Of a stretch of DNA of 64,000 nucleotides, positions 20,791 to 32,440 are shown piece by piece. The notes below the pieces were generated by a model. It was given only the letters and a program-made list of their open reading frames with translations, was not told the origin of the DNA and searched no databases. Location of the stretch: the NCBI GenBank assembly GCA_017607445.1, contig JAEVHH010000003.1:5022001-5086000 (forward strand), read 5' to 3'. Position numbers and translations under genes: made by a program. Numbering within the stretch: position 1 is the first letter of the stretch; each line of letters opens with the position of its first letter. The DNA comes from Histoplasma ohiense. Its lineage: Eukaryota; Ascomycota; Eurotiomycetes; Onygenales; Ajellomycetaceae.

Positions 20791-22510
20791 GTATTAATTC
20801 ATTCATCACAATAGAGGTGCTTGTTGATATCATTTCAATGTTGAAATGAGTCAGATAACTGAGATTGATGAATTTTGAGAGGTTCTGATCTGAATAGAGG
20901 TTTCACAAAGACAGTATTGATCATTCAATTTGAATTATCTTTAGTAATAGATACTGCTATATAATGAGTTGCCTTGCACATTCTCTTGTCCTCAATTATA
21001 TTGAACTCATTGAAGTCAGAACTGATCTCATTCACTCTAGATATTTGATTACTAGATGATAATATCAGATGAGTATCAATAGAAAAGTCAGATTCAATAG
21101 CAATATTAGAATCAGATTCAGAAATAGAATTCAGTATAGATAAAATATCTATCATAAATTACATCTTCAGTGTCTTGCTGATATCTTTGCTATTTTTATC
21201 AACATTCTTCATACACAGTGAGATCTCATCAGAACAGAAGATATCAATATCTGAATATAGATTATTTTCTTATTGAGAAGTATCAAATCTTGATTCTTGA
21301 ACTTCAATATTCAAGAACTCAATCTTTTGAACAACTCAATTTCACAGCTGTTTTTCAATGTGAGATTCATCTGAATTATATCATCTATTTTCATCAAATA
21401 TAACATTCCTTGTTCTTATCACTCTATCTAGATGAGAAATCCAAATTCTAAAGATATTTGTAGAATCATAACTCACAAAATATTCAATATAAACTCTGAA
21501 ATCAAACTTCTGTGATTGATTTCAATTGAGAATTTCATTGAGAATCTTTGTGTATGCTCAACATCTGTAGGCATATAAATGAGCACAAGAGTGATGATTG
21601 ATATGAAGATATTCTTCTAGTGTTTAAAGTGGTGATTTTCATTCTAGTATCTTGATAGAGGTTCTATTCAGCAAGTAAACAGCAGTAGTTGCTATCTCAG
21701 AGAACAGTGATTGAGACAACAAGAATTCTATTCTAAAAGCTCTTACTCTAGTGATTATGATAGCATCTGCTCATTCAGCAGCACTGTTCTGTTCATGAAT
21801 ATATTTCAAAGAGTATTCAATCTCTAGACTCAGTTCAATTACTCAGTTCTTAAAGATATCAGATTCTTTAACTGCTCTCTTATTGTTGATTTATATAATC
21901 TTTGTTTCACAATCAAATTGGCATTTAATTCATCTTAAAACCTTGTCAAAAGCTTTTCTTATATCAGATTTTCTCAAGGCTGTTACTGTGATATGAAAAT
22001 GAAGATAATCACATACAAAATGTATGAGTCATTATTCTTCATTGTAGCAGTAGAAAGATTCTTGTACAATATCTGCATAAAGTCATTCAAAGAGTAGTTT
22101 TGATTGTATATGAAGACAGTGAGATATTTGATTCTTTGCATTGATAAGATGACAGAGTTCACAGAGTTCTTTGTTCTCAATATCAACATTCTTAATATTC
22201 TTAATATCTGATATCTGAACTTCTTTGACATCAGTTGGCAGATGTTCAACTGCTCTCATCAAGAGATATTCTAGACATTGATGCCAAATCTTAGAGAAAG
22301 CAGTAGAGCTTTTCATGGTGTAAGAAGAAGTAGTTGATGATTTTAATATCTTAGCAGATTCTGTTATCTTTGCAGATTCTGTTATCTTTGCAGATTCTGT
22401 TATCTTCACAGCAGGTTCTGCTGAATTGCTAGTTGAGGTAATATTAATAAACACTAAGATATTCTCACTAGTTCTGTGATATTCAGTAACTAGCAGTTCA
22501 TCATACACTT
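20791..22510 (-). pseudogene. Copia integrase remnant with GAG-pre-integrase segment
   Basis: Minus strand. Near 22,290-22,140 the frame gives IWHQCLEYL and later CELCHLINAK, the GAG-pre-integrase pattern with a zinc-binding C-x2-C. Around 21,870-21,650 sequence such as EYIHEQNSAAEWADA and TAVYLLNR matches the end of the Copia integrase core. Residues 1-138 of the longest open piece (22,508-22,083) include a short ITESAK tandem repeat. The lineage is clear but no frame is complete. Confidence 0.8.
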
Positions 22511-23079
22511 CTATACAAGCAAAAATTGAATCATCACTAATTCTTCACAATCTAAACAATTTGCCATTGAGATAGATCCCCTCTATATGATAGCAAGGTT
22601 TTCAGATGATTAGATTGATGTGTGAGAATAGAATGTATACAGCATTCTTAAGAATCACTTTGAACTGCTTGCTGAGAGTATTGATTATATAGATTCAAAC
22701 AGTTTCATATTTCACAACTCTTGTTGTCAAATCTTCTGTATAAACTTGCTTCTCTGTTAATTCATATGTTAGAAATCTAGATTGATTATTGCAGATATGT
22801 CACTCAGCACCAGTATTGAATATTCAGAAATCTCAAAGATAGAGATATTGATTTGAAAAAGAGCTCTCAACATTCACATTTAGACATCTTATTGATTAAT
22901 TGACAGATACAATATCAGAAGTGATCAAAGATTGATCAATAGAATGATCAATAGATTCTTCATTTATCTTTAGAATCATTTCTTTTAGTGTCTGTTCTAT
23001 TATCTCTGTATTAGAAGCAGCTATCTTGTTTATCACTGCATCTATCTTCTTTTTGATATCTTCATTCTTGAGTGTCTCA

Positions 23080-23955
23080 TTCATCTTCTTATATCATTGC
23101 TCATTCTCCTTCCATTCTTCTGATCTCTGACTTGAATTGAGATAATAACATTTGATTCAGAAATGTTTAGAATCACAGATGCAGATTCTGAATCTCAATT
23201 GTTCTACTTATCTGTTATTAAAAATAGTAAGATTGAATACAAGCAGTTCTGACTTGCTATATCTCTTCTTACAATATTCAGAACAGAAATCATTAATCAC
23301 ATCTGTGAAAAAAAAGTTCTTCTTATCTTCTATTTCAACTTCTCTCTTTCAGATAACAGTGTACAGATTATTGATAGATATATTGATATAAAAGAAGTTC
23401 TCTCATATATCAAAGTTGTCATCTATATCAGAGTGTTTGATTTCTGTTTCAATCAGAGTCTAAGTATCTAATCACTGATCTAGATTCTGTTTAGACATCT
23501 TCTGTAAGTTCTGATACTTCTTTCATATCTTATACTGATGATCTGCTGTTCTGAATGATAATCTTTTTTTAAGAGCAATTAGAAGATTCTTTATATCAAT
23601 ATAACTATTTTCATTAGTTGCTATTTCTAGTTCATTGAATGTTACTGTTCTGAAGATCTTCTGTCTGATCTTACTAATATCTATAAGTTTATCTTTATAA
23701 ATATTTCTGTCATTGTTGTATCTACTGTTCTTCATCTCTCATTTAACTCTTGCTTTCATGATGTGCTCAGTAGGAAATTCTGAGGGAATAGATGCAGATA
23801 TTTCACTCATTCTATTGAGACTTTCATCACTAATAAGATTCAGTACTTGAAGCTCAGTGGCAAGATCTAGTATCATATTGTATCATAGATTTCATTTTCT
23901 AGAGAAATTCAAGAAAAGTGATGTTTTTGATGAGGAATTTTCCACTGACATCTTG
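23080..23955 (-). pseudogene. Copia gag remnant
   Basis: Minus strand, starting at an ATG at about 23,951 just inside the leader (MSVENSSSKTSLFLNFSRK) and broken after about 20 codons. I assign gag from its position between the 5' LTR leader and integrase. Motif evidence is weak, and I did not find a clear zinc knuckle. Confidence 0.5.
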
Positions 23956-24020
23956 GTCATTGTATATAGATGTAAAACCGATATAGAATCGAACAGATAA
24001 TCAATATAGAATCAAATGAA

Positions 24021-24134
24021 TATAGATATTGCCGCAATCATCACCAATAAGAAGGTCAATGAGATTGAATATCAAAATATAGATAATGCCGCAATCGTCG
24101 CTGATGAGAAGATCAGTGAGATCGAATAGATAAA
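24021..24134. repeat. Two near-identical 57-bp units in the Copia leader
   Basis: TATAGATATTGCCGC at 24,021 is repeated as TATAGATAATGCCGC at 24,078, and the rest of each unit is alike. They lie between gag and the 5' LTR and keep several CpG sites that the rest of the element has lost. Confidence 0.75.
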
Positions 24135-24233
24135 TATAATCAAATAAATATCTTTGCTGATAATGAGGTTGATATGAATAGATATCAATATAATTGAATA
24201 GATAGTGATAGGTAGCTAACCCAGGCTCATAAC

Positions 24234-24523
24234 TGTCAGAACTAGATAAAGTCTGAATATTGACTCAAATACTGAATATCAAATAAATAGATTGAATTGA
24301 TTATTATAACTCCAATAATTACATGATAACCAGACAGTATTTATAAGAAAGAGAATGCTTGAATATATGATGAAGACAGTGCTGATATACATCAGAGCAG
24401 TGATCCGGTTTCTGAAATTGAGATAGAATAAAATCATTGCTTGATATAATAGATCACTTCTCACAATGCTTGATATGATAAATTCTTTCTCACAATGCTT
24501 GATATGATAGATCATTTCTCACA
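24234..24523 (-). repeat. Copia 5' LTR
   Basis: This 290-bp LTR runs from TGTCAG to CTCACA and is followed directly by the TSD ATTAT (24,524-24,528). Confidence 0.88.
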
Positions 24524-24552
24524 ATTATAAATTATCAGTTCTGATCTCATTT
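24524..24552 (+). mobile_element. Continuation of the interrupted hAT fragment
   Basis: After the Copia TSD the hAT sequence seen at 18,833 continues (AAATTATCAGTTCTGATC), in the order found at 25,430 in copy A. It is then cut by a chromovirus LTR at 24,553. Confidence 0.75.
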
Positions 24553-24931
24553 TGTGATGAGTTAGCATCTGTTAATAATTAATTTATGCAATCAACTTCT
24601 CTTCTGCACTCACTTGTTTCTGTTATTGTGATTTTATGTAATTCTCAATGTTCTTCTGCTCTGTGCTCTGCATTTGTGTAGTCTCTAATGATTCTTCTGT
24701 GAAGTTTTTAATGTTCTTTCACTTCATACTCTGTGTTTGTATAGTTTCTAATGATTTTTCTGTGTAGCTTTTAATATTCTTCTGCTCTGTGCTTCACTGT
24801 GGAGCAGCTTCTGATATTCTTTCACTCTGATCTTCTCTCTATAAGAATTTTTTTTGTATAATCTTTTCTTCTGATCTCTTTTCTCTTTCTTTTCTTAATC
24901 AATTTGTAATTTGTATTTAGAATAATGCTAG
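24553..24931 (+). repeat. Partial chromovirus LTR in opposite orientation to elements 1 and 2
   Basis: It starts TGTGATGAGTTAGC, the reverse complement of the LTR end of elements 1/2, and runs through the same pyrimidine-rich body to TTTAGAATAATGCTAG. About the last 25 bp of the expected LTR are missing and unrelated sequence begins at 24,932. It is a solo or truncated LTR. Confidence 0.8.
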
Positions 24932-25280
24932 TGTAATAGACGCAACGGAAATATCTATATTAGAAAATAGCTATATAGTGATAGAAAGGTATAGAATATG
25001 ATGAATGAGATGTGATGACAACATTATCTATATAATGCTCACTGATATCTGTAGATCTTAGAAGATCAGTGATTAGCTTTGAATAACAGAAATTGCTATC
25101 TTCTTAATATTCTTTGTACATACTTCACACTACTTTTATAATTATATCTACAACTATCTCTTACAATTCTAATCACTCTTAACTTTATTTGAGTGATTCA
25201 TTGTTACACACATCTACAATAAGATTCACAATGTTAGTCAAAACACACAAGATGATTGTAATAGACGCAATGGAAATATC
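24932..25280. repeat. Unclassified repeat flanked by a 26-bp direct repeat
   Basis: TGTAATAGACGCAA begins a 26-bp string at 24,932 that recurs at 25,257 with one difference, 325 bp apart. The interior is AT-rich. A loosely similar sequence precedes the other large hAT copy near 56,520-56,650. It could be a short LTR whose second copy was cut by hAT element A; I cannot decide. Confidence 0.5.
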
Positions 25281-25448
25281 TAGACTGACTGTGTGACCAT
25301 GCATAGAACTGGGACTAAATATTTCTTCAGTTCCATTATCAAATTTCTTAGTTCTGGTTCCATATAGTGTTTATTAAATTAGTCACTTTACACTGTTTAT
25401 ATTATAAATCTAGTCTCAGGTCATGTTCTTCTTATAAATTACTGATTC

Positions 25449-25494
25449 TGGTCCCATTTGGTCCCATTTTACAAAATGGGACCAAATGGGACCA
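25449..25494. repeat. Perfect hairpin, 22-bp arms and 2-nt loop
   Basis: Arms 25,449-25,470 and 25,473-25,494 are exactly complementary, separated by AC. The arm is itself an internal repeat of GGTCCCATTT. The same structure occurs 168 nt from the corresponding tip in copy C, and in mutated form in B and B'. Confidence 0.95.
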
Positions 25495-25597
25495 TGATTT
25501 ACCCTATATAGATGATATAATGCTATGAGTGTTACCAAAAATCATTATCTATCAAAAGAAGTTTAGTGTATTTATGCTCTAGTTCTATTTTGAACTA

Positions 25598-26052
25598 GTA
25601 ATGATAGTGATAGATAGATTCACTGCAGTAGATAGATTGGCAGCGATAGATTGGCAGCGATAGATTGGCAGCGATAGATAGGTTGGCAGTGGTAGGTTGG
25701 TTGGCAGCAATAGATAGATTCGCCGCGGTAGATAGATTGGCAGCGATAGATTAGCAGCGATAGATTAGCAGCGATAGATTAGCAGCGATAGATTAGCAGC
25801 GATAGATTAGCAGCGATAGATAGATTGGCAGTGATAGATAGATTGGCAGTGATAGATTAGCAGTGATAGATAGCTTAGTAGTGAGGGATAGCTTAGCAGC
25901 GAGGGATAGCTTAGCAGTGAGGGATAGCTTAGCAGCGAGGGATAGCTTGCAGCAATAGATAGGTTGGCAGCGGCGATAGCTTAGCAGCGAGGGATAGCTT
26001 AGCAGCGAGGAATAGCTTAGCAGCAATAGATTGGTTGACAGCACTAGATAGA
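25598..26052. repeat. Minisatellite inside hAT element A
   Basis: About 30 imperfect units of 14-19 bp, chiefly variants of GCAGCGATAGATTAG and GCAGCGAGGGATAGCTTA. Many units keep CpG (AGCGAT, CGCCGCGG) in a region otherwise stripped of it. The open frames over it are low-complexity artefacts. Confidence 0.93.
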
Positions 26053-26424
26053 GGTGATATCTCCACCAATCATATCATCAGATTGATATCTAAGATATGT
26101 ATTATATAATCATCAGAACAGAACCAAACCTCAGTCAAAATCATAATCAGTCCCAGATCATGTTCTTATTTTTGATAGTCAGTCACTTTACATGAAATAT
26201 TAAGATTTATTAGTCTCATTTCACTAGACTGGCTGTGTGACTGTGCATGGAACCATGATCAATTTTAGCATTGATTCCATTCTCATATATTTTAGTTCTG
26301 GTCTCATATATTGTTTTTCAAACCAGTTACTTTACACTGTTTGTATTATATCTCTGATCTCATTTCACTGTTTATGAGAAATATTTAGATTCTGAATACT
26401 ATTCTTATCTTGATTTCTGAGTCA

Positions 26425-26470
26425 CAGTTCTGTTTGATTCCATTTTACAAAATGAAATCAAATGAAATTA
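26425..26470. repeat. Decayed hairpin in hAT element B
   Basis: The arms CTGTTTGATTCCATTTT and AAAATGAAATCAAATG around AC correspond to the perfect hairpin of A and C, with several transitions. It lies about 200 nt from the left tip. Confidence 0.75.
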
Positions 26471-27700
26471 TGACTTACTTATAATTACATAATACATATA
26501 TCTTTATGCTGAATGGTGGCTAATTATGATGTGAGTGTTATCAAATATTGTTATCTTTTTGATGTCAACAACAGAAATATCATTATATGTCTGTAGATAT
26601 TTTGAAAATTAAAAAAAAAAAACAAAAACAACAACTGAGAATATTATAAAAAAAAAAAAAAAAAAAAACTTTCAGTAAAAAAAAAAAAAAAAAAAAAAAA
26701 AATAAACAAATAAATAAATGAAAAAAACTTATTTCTTCAATTTATAATTATCAAAAAAATTGCTACTCAATTCTTGAGTAATCTTCATCATCAATCTAAT
26801 ATTTCTCACAGTGAGAGTTATTTGTTTATGATGAATCATGATCTTAAAATCATCTATAAAATGATTAGTGAAATATTGTTACATTGATTTTCATATAATA
26901 TCATATATTCAAAAAGTGTGATCAATGTGATCTTGACTGTGACTTGAAGAGTATTGAGAGTGAAATGTTGAAAGTGATATTTTTTTTCATCAATCTTCTG
27001 AACAAGACAGACAAATATGATTTTGAAGAAAATGAGATTTTCAGACTTCTGATAATATCAGATCTCACAGATAATCTCTACTTTTATATCAATATTTAGT
27101 ATTATCAAAAAATGTTACTTTGAATTTCATACTCTGCTTATTCATTTTTTTCATATGAGGGTGGAGATTGCACATCTTCCACACAGCACAGCAAGTATTG
27201 AAATGTCATTTATAATAATGAGCTCAGACTACTTCTTATTTCATCATTTGCTGTTCATATACTGTCTTGCAGACAGCAGCAGTGATTGACATGATTCTCT
27301 GATAAGAGATACTCTTATCACAGATCATTTTTTTGCTGAGAGAAAGTGAGAAAAAAGAGAGAATGAATACAGAGAATGAATATATAGATTTCAGAGAAAG
27401 AAGAACAGAGACTTACAGTGCTGAATTTACTAGATAAAATCAATTAATTAATTAATATTCATTTACAGAAAACATTGAAATATTCATATTGCTTTTAATA
27501 ATTAACATACTGCAGCAGAATTATGATGAGTTGAAGAGAGAAGAAAGAAAGAACAAAGAAAAAGAAAAATATATATAAATATTAAACTGAGAGATTATAT
27601 ATATAAATAATCTCTATAGCAACAAAGAAATATCTCATCTGTATTCAGTCATAATATAGCTTACAGAGCAACTGCATGCATGCAGTATGCAATATCAATA
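26471..27700. other. Internal region of hAT B without an assigned gene
   Basis: AT-rich, with several A runs (26,612-26,702). It is conserved in B' (56,957-58,190). The minus strand shows coding-like stretches with TGA-type stops, but I recognise no family. Confidence 0.4.
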
Positions 27701-27778
27701 AATAGTATAAAAATACAAACAGTGTTGCTATAAAACATGTAATTTCTTATAATATATAGATATAGATTTTTTTTCTTC

Positions 27779-28710
27779 TTGAATTCTTTGATATATCTCT
27801 ATTCTTATCATCACATTTCTGTGTGTATAGCAATTTATAAAAACAATATATTTTTTTTCTCTAAAAATCTTCATCATCATAATCAGAATATATTTCTCTC
27901 TCTCTCTTCTACTGAAAATATATCTGTTCTCTTCTTCAAGAAACATTTGATGGCTCTGTATATCACTAAAACATACAAACACTGCCATCATCTTGAGAAG
28001 AAAGAGAAAAAATCCTTCAAGTATGAAGAGACTGACTGTAAGATATATCATATTGTTTTGAAAAAACTCTGCAATGAAGTAGATTGATAATGATCTTGAA
28101 TAATACTTCTGCTGAAATTTAACTAATATTATGAAAGAAATGATGCTGATGACTCAATATGTAAGAAGTTGAAGAAGAAAGCAGTGAAATTGCTAATGCA
28201 GTAATGCTGAAATCAGAAGTGCTCATGAAAATAATTTAAAATCAAAATAAAAAGAGAGAGAACTGAGAAGATGATGACTATGAAAAAATACTGTCAGAAA
28301 AAAATTGAAGATGTGTTTGTCTACAAGATAAAGAAATTTAAACTGATAGATTGTATTTTGAATATATTCATTGATAATGTTTTTTGATAATGATTCTGTG
28401 ATCTAATTGATTAGCAGACTTCTGAAGAGAATCATGAGATTGAAATCTTGTTTAGATTTTGTATATACTCAATGATTCAGAACATTGAGAAGACAGTGTT
28501 GCTTTCTAAGCATGTTAATTTACTTACTGCAGAAATAGAATCTGAGACAGTAGATTAGAAGATACAGAACTTTGAAGCTTAAATAAATCTGATAAAAAAA
28601 GAGAAGAATTCTCTCTCATCTGAGAAGATAGCTGAGAAGAGTTTTGAGATGATTGTTTTCTTGAATAAAAAGAAAAAAAAGAGAAAGAAGAAGAAAGAGA
28701 AGAATTGAAT
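27779..28710 (+). pseudogene. Lys/Glu-rich coding-like region of hAT B, function unknown
   Basis: Open pieces include 27,779-28,087 (LEKKEKKSFKYEETDCKIYH), followed by Lys-rich pieces up to a basic tail near 28,690 (KKRKKKKEKN-like). The order and content are repeated in B' (58,260-59,189), where one 70-codon piece stays open. A coiled-coil, nuclear basic protein would fit the composition. I do not recognise the family. The minus strand of the first piece is also open for 107 codons in both copies, so the coding strand there is uncertain. Confidence 0.45.
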
Positions 28711-28941
28711 TATGAAAAATAAAGAGAAAAAAAAAAAAAAGAAAAAGAAGAAAGTGAAAGAAGAAAAGTAAAAGAGAAAATAATCTAAGAAAAAAATTTT
28801 TTTTTTGTATATTTGTTTTTTTATATTTTTATTAAATTAATTGTATTATTATCATTATCAGAGATTACAAATTTTATTTGATATTTTACATTATACAATT
28901 CTTTGTTGTGAGCATATATTATTGTAGTGATATTATGTTCA

Positions 28942-28979
28942 TGATATATATATATATATATGTATATGTATATGTATAC
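28942..28979. repeat. TA/TATG microsatellite in hAT B
   Basis: About nine TA units are followed by ATGTAT repeats. The same array is present at the equivalent place in B' (about 59,422-59,459). Confidence 0.85.
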
Positions 28980-31540
28980 TTGTAAGTTGTGTGTGACTTT
29001 ACATTTAGTATCAGTAAACAACAAAAGCTGATAAATTCATACTGTGAAATTGTGATATATTAGAGATAGATAATATGTCTAATGAATCAACTTTTCAGCA
29101 CTTACAAATCTTAATAATATCTTCAATATTTTCATTATCATTCTTTTCTATTTGATCATAATGTGTTTTATTTATTGTTGTTTATAAATATATTCTACTA
29201 GTGTTCTAATCAATTAGAATGGGTTAATGAAAAAGAAGTAAAAAAAAATCTCAATCAAATTGAATCAATTTCTTAATCTTTTTATTCTTAGAATTCATTT
29301 TACACATAATTTCTTATCATTTATATTCATCATAGCAACTTCAGTAATTGCTGAATCAGAGAATTCATCACTTTCTTTAATGAAGATTCAAGATCTTATA
29401 GAAATAAGAGTGAATCAAATAATTTATATTGTTTATAAATTCTTACAAGATGAGCTCTTTCAAGTCTGATGAATGCATACTTCTTTTTTTCTTGATAATG
29501 AAAAACAATGCAATCTATGAAAAAGTCAGTATAGACAATGAAGAGATCTATGAAAAAACTTTCAACAAGTTGCTGTGAAGATTACTGAAGAGTCATTTCT
29601 TTGCTGTAATCATTGCAACTTCATACAAAAACATTCATTCTGAAGTGAATATGAATCAGAAGAAATCACACAACATTTGAAATCTACTGATTATCTACAG
29701 CTTAGAAAAAAACATCAGAATATTCTTCATGAACTGATATTTATATCATCTACTCTCATTAATGATAACAATATTTGGTAACACTTATATACTATTTTGC
29801 AGGAAAATATGTGAAAATGATGATGAACTGATGCTGATCTTTCAATTTCAACTCTTTCATCAGACAACTTTTGAGAACAACTTCTACATCTATATATATT
29901 GTTGAATCTTCCACTGTGTGCTGTTGAAAACTTGGAATTTTGAACTCTACTGTAAATACTTAATTTATATATTCAAATTTCTCATCAATTCAGTCTCTGC
30001 TCTTCTCTGAATACACATTACAACAATGATATGCAACAACTTGAACTTCTGTTGAAGAAACAACAGAAGATATCACTGACAGTGAATGCATGAACAAACA
30101 TCAACAATCTATTCTTTTTGAATGCAGTTTGTTATTTTATTGATGAGAATTGAAATTATAAAGAGAAATTGATTGACTTTGAAAAATTGAAGAGCAGTCA
30201 TATAGATAAATATATGACTGATGTTCTCATAACAATCATTAAAAATGATTACTGAGATATTTCATCAGATTTTCTTGCAATCACAACAGACAATGCAGCA
30301 AACAACTTGATCATGATACAGAGTCTGAAATAAAAACTGATATTGTATAGATGAAATGATAAATATGAGCATATTCTCTGTATTGCATATATTATTCAGT
30401 TTGTTGTTCAAGCATTGATTAAAGATCTGAACATTGAATCTGAAAACACAGAACTGATCAGTTGTTTTGATGAGAATGATATTGAAATTGTTATGCACAT
30501 CACATTCTCATCAATTCTTTGCAAGGTAATGATATTTGATAATGCTTCAGTGAAAATTGATCAATTTGCTAACTATCTCATTATCTTTTTTTAGATTCAT
30601 CATATCACCAATGCAATCAGTACTTCTCTCAAACAACAACAATGATTTCATGATATTCAAGCCACCCACAGCTCAGTTTCTTCTCTTAATATAATACAAA
30701 ATATTCAAATATGATGGAGTTCTACTTATAAGATGACAGTTCAAACACTTCAACTAAAAGATGCTGTGAATCATTGAGTTCAGAATTCTGAGTGAGAGAA
30801 AATTTGTGCTCTGAAACTTTCTGATACAGAGTGGACACAGTTAAAATATGTTGTTGAACTGTTGTTTATCTTTTACAAAACAACAAAGACTGTGTCTATT
30901 ACAATAACATCAATGATGCAAGCTTCTTGATGACTATACAACAGTTTATTTACTCATTTGAAAATGCAGATGACTCATGTATGAGAAGAACAATTCTGAA
31001 ATAGAGTTATTTCTGCAGCAATTGAAAGAGCATGAGACAAACTTGCAGAATATTATATGAGAATCAATTAATCATTTGCTGATTACTATACTATTGCTGC
31101 TGTACTTGATCCCTCTCATTGAATCAATGCATATACTCTCAGAGATTGAATGGTGGAAGAACAACAAATCTATATTGATATAGCTTGAACATACTACAAT
31201 GACAACTATCAACAATATGAACAGAATAATACTCAAATTAGACTGGCCAATGGGACCATGAATTTCATGTTTGGTTTGGTTTGATTTGGTCCCAGTCCAT
31301 TTCTTGGTGTGATTTTCAGTGGGACCAGGATCAGAATGGGAGTGTAAAGTGACTAGAATTATTAGAACATGAGTGAAATGGGACTAATAAATCTTGATAT
31401 TTCATGTAAAGTACTGACTATCAAAAATAAGAACATGACCTGGGACTGACTATGATTTTGACTGAGGTTTGGTCCCATTCTGATGATTATATAATACATA
31501 TCTTAGATATCAATCTGATGATATGATTGGTGGAGATATC

Positions 31541-32290
31541 ACCCCTATCTAGTGCTGTCAACCAATCTATTGCTGCAAGCTATCCCTCGCTGCTAAGCTA
31601 TCGCTGCCAACCTCTCTATTGCTGCAAGCTATCCCTCGCTGCTAAGCTATCGCTGCCAACCTATCTATCGCTGCCAACCTATCTATCGCTGCCAATTTAT
31701 CTACCACTGCCAATCTATCTATTGCTGCTAATCTATCGCTGCTGTCAATCTATCTATCGCTGCTAATCTATCTATCGCTGCTAATCTATCGCCGCTGCCA
31801 ATCTATCCCTCACTGCTAAGCTATCCCTCGCTGCTAAGCTATCACTGCCAATCTATCGCTGCTAATCTATCGCTGCCAACCTATCTACCGCGGCGAATCT
31901 ATCTATCGCTGCCAATTTATCTACCACTGCCAATCTATCTATCGCTGCCAATCTATTGCTGCTGCCAATCTATCTTTCGCTGCTAATCTATCGCCGCTGC
32001 CAATCTATCTTTCGCTGCCAATCTATCTATCGCTGCCAATCTATTGCTGCTGCCAATCTATCTTTCGCTGCTAATCTATCGCCGCTGCCAATCTATCCCT
32101 CGCTGCTAAGCTATCCCTCACTACTAAGCTATCTATCACTGCTAATCTATCGCTGCCAACCTATCTATCACTGCCAATCTATCTATCGCTGCTAATCTAT
32201 CGCTGCTAATCTATCGCTGCTAATCTATCGCTGCTAATCTATCGCTGCCAACCTATCTACCGCGGCGAATCTATCTATCACTATCATTAC
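31541..32290. repeat. Minisatellite inside hAT element C
   Basis: About 750 bp of units that are reverse complements of those in A, such as CTAATCTATCGCTG and AAGCTATCCCTCGCTG. The array is longer than in A and has an internal higher-order duplication (TCTATCGCCGCTGCC at about 31,786, 31,989 and 32,077). CpG is retained in most units. Confidence 0.93.
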
Positions 32291-32393
32291 TAGTTCAAAA
32301 TAGAACTAGAGCATAAATACACTAAACTTCTTTTGATAGGTAATGATTTTTGGTAACACTCATAGCATTATATCATCTATATAGGGTAAATCA

Positions 32394-32440
32394 TGGTCCC
32401 ATTTGGTCCCATTTTAACAAAATGGGACCAAATGAGACCA
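32394..32440. repeat. Hairpin of hAT element C
   Basis: It has 22-bp arms with one mismatch and a 3-nt loop (AAC), 168 nt from the tip at 32,608, exactly as in A. Confidence 0.93.

Larger units (their letters stand above)
18834..24523 (-). mobile_element. Ty1/Copia LTR retrotransposon, degenerate, minus orientation
   Basis: The LTRs are 18,834-19,094 and 24,234-24,523, both TG...CA, flanked by the 5-bp TSD ATTAT on each side. Reading the minus strand from 24,233 gives gag, integrase, reverse transcriptase and RNase H in the Copia order. A purine-rich GAAGAGGGTA lies directly before the 3' LTR. The element is 5.69 kb, a usual size. Every gene is broken, mostly by TGA where the family has Arg. 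It is inserted in an older hAT fragment. Confidence 0.9.

Noticed and set aside
25793..26044. Leu/Ser-rich open frames over the minisatellites (also 31,527-31,766 and 31,956-32,195)
   Set aside because: They are translations of 14-19-bp tandem units; no start context, no non-repeat domain.
31541..32290. Resemblance of the minisatellite to a CRISPR-like array
   Set aside because: Units are directly abutting and imperfect with no unique spacers, no cas genes, and the genome is eukaryotic.
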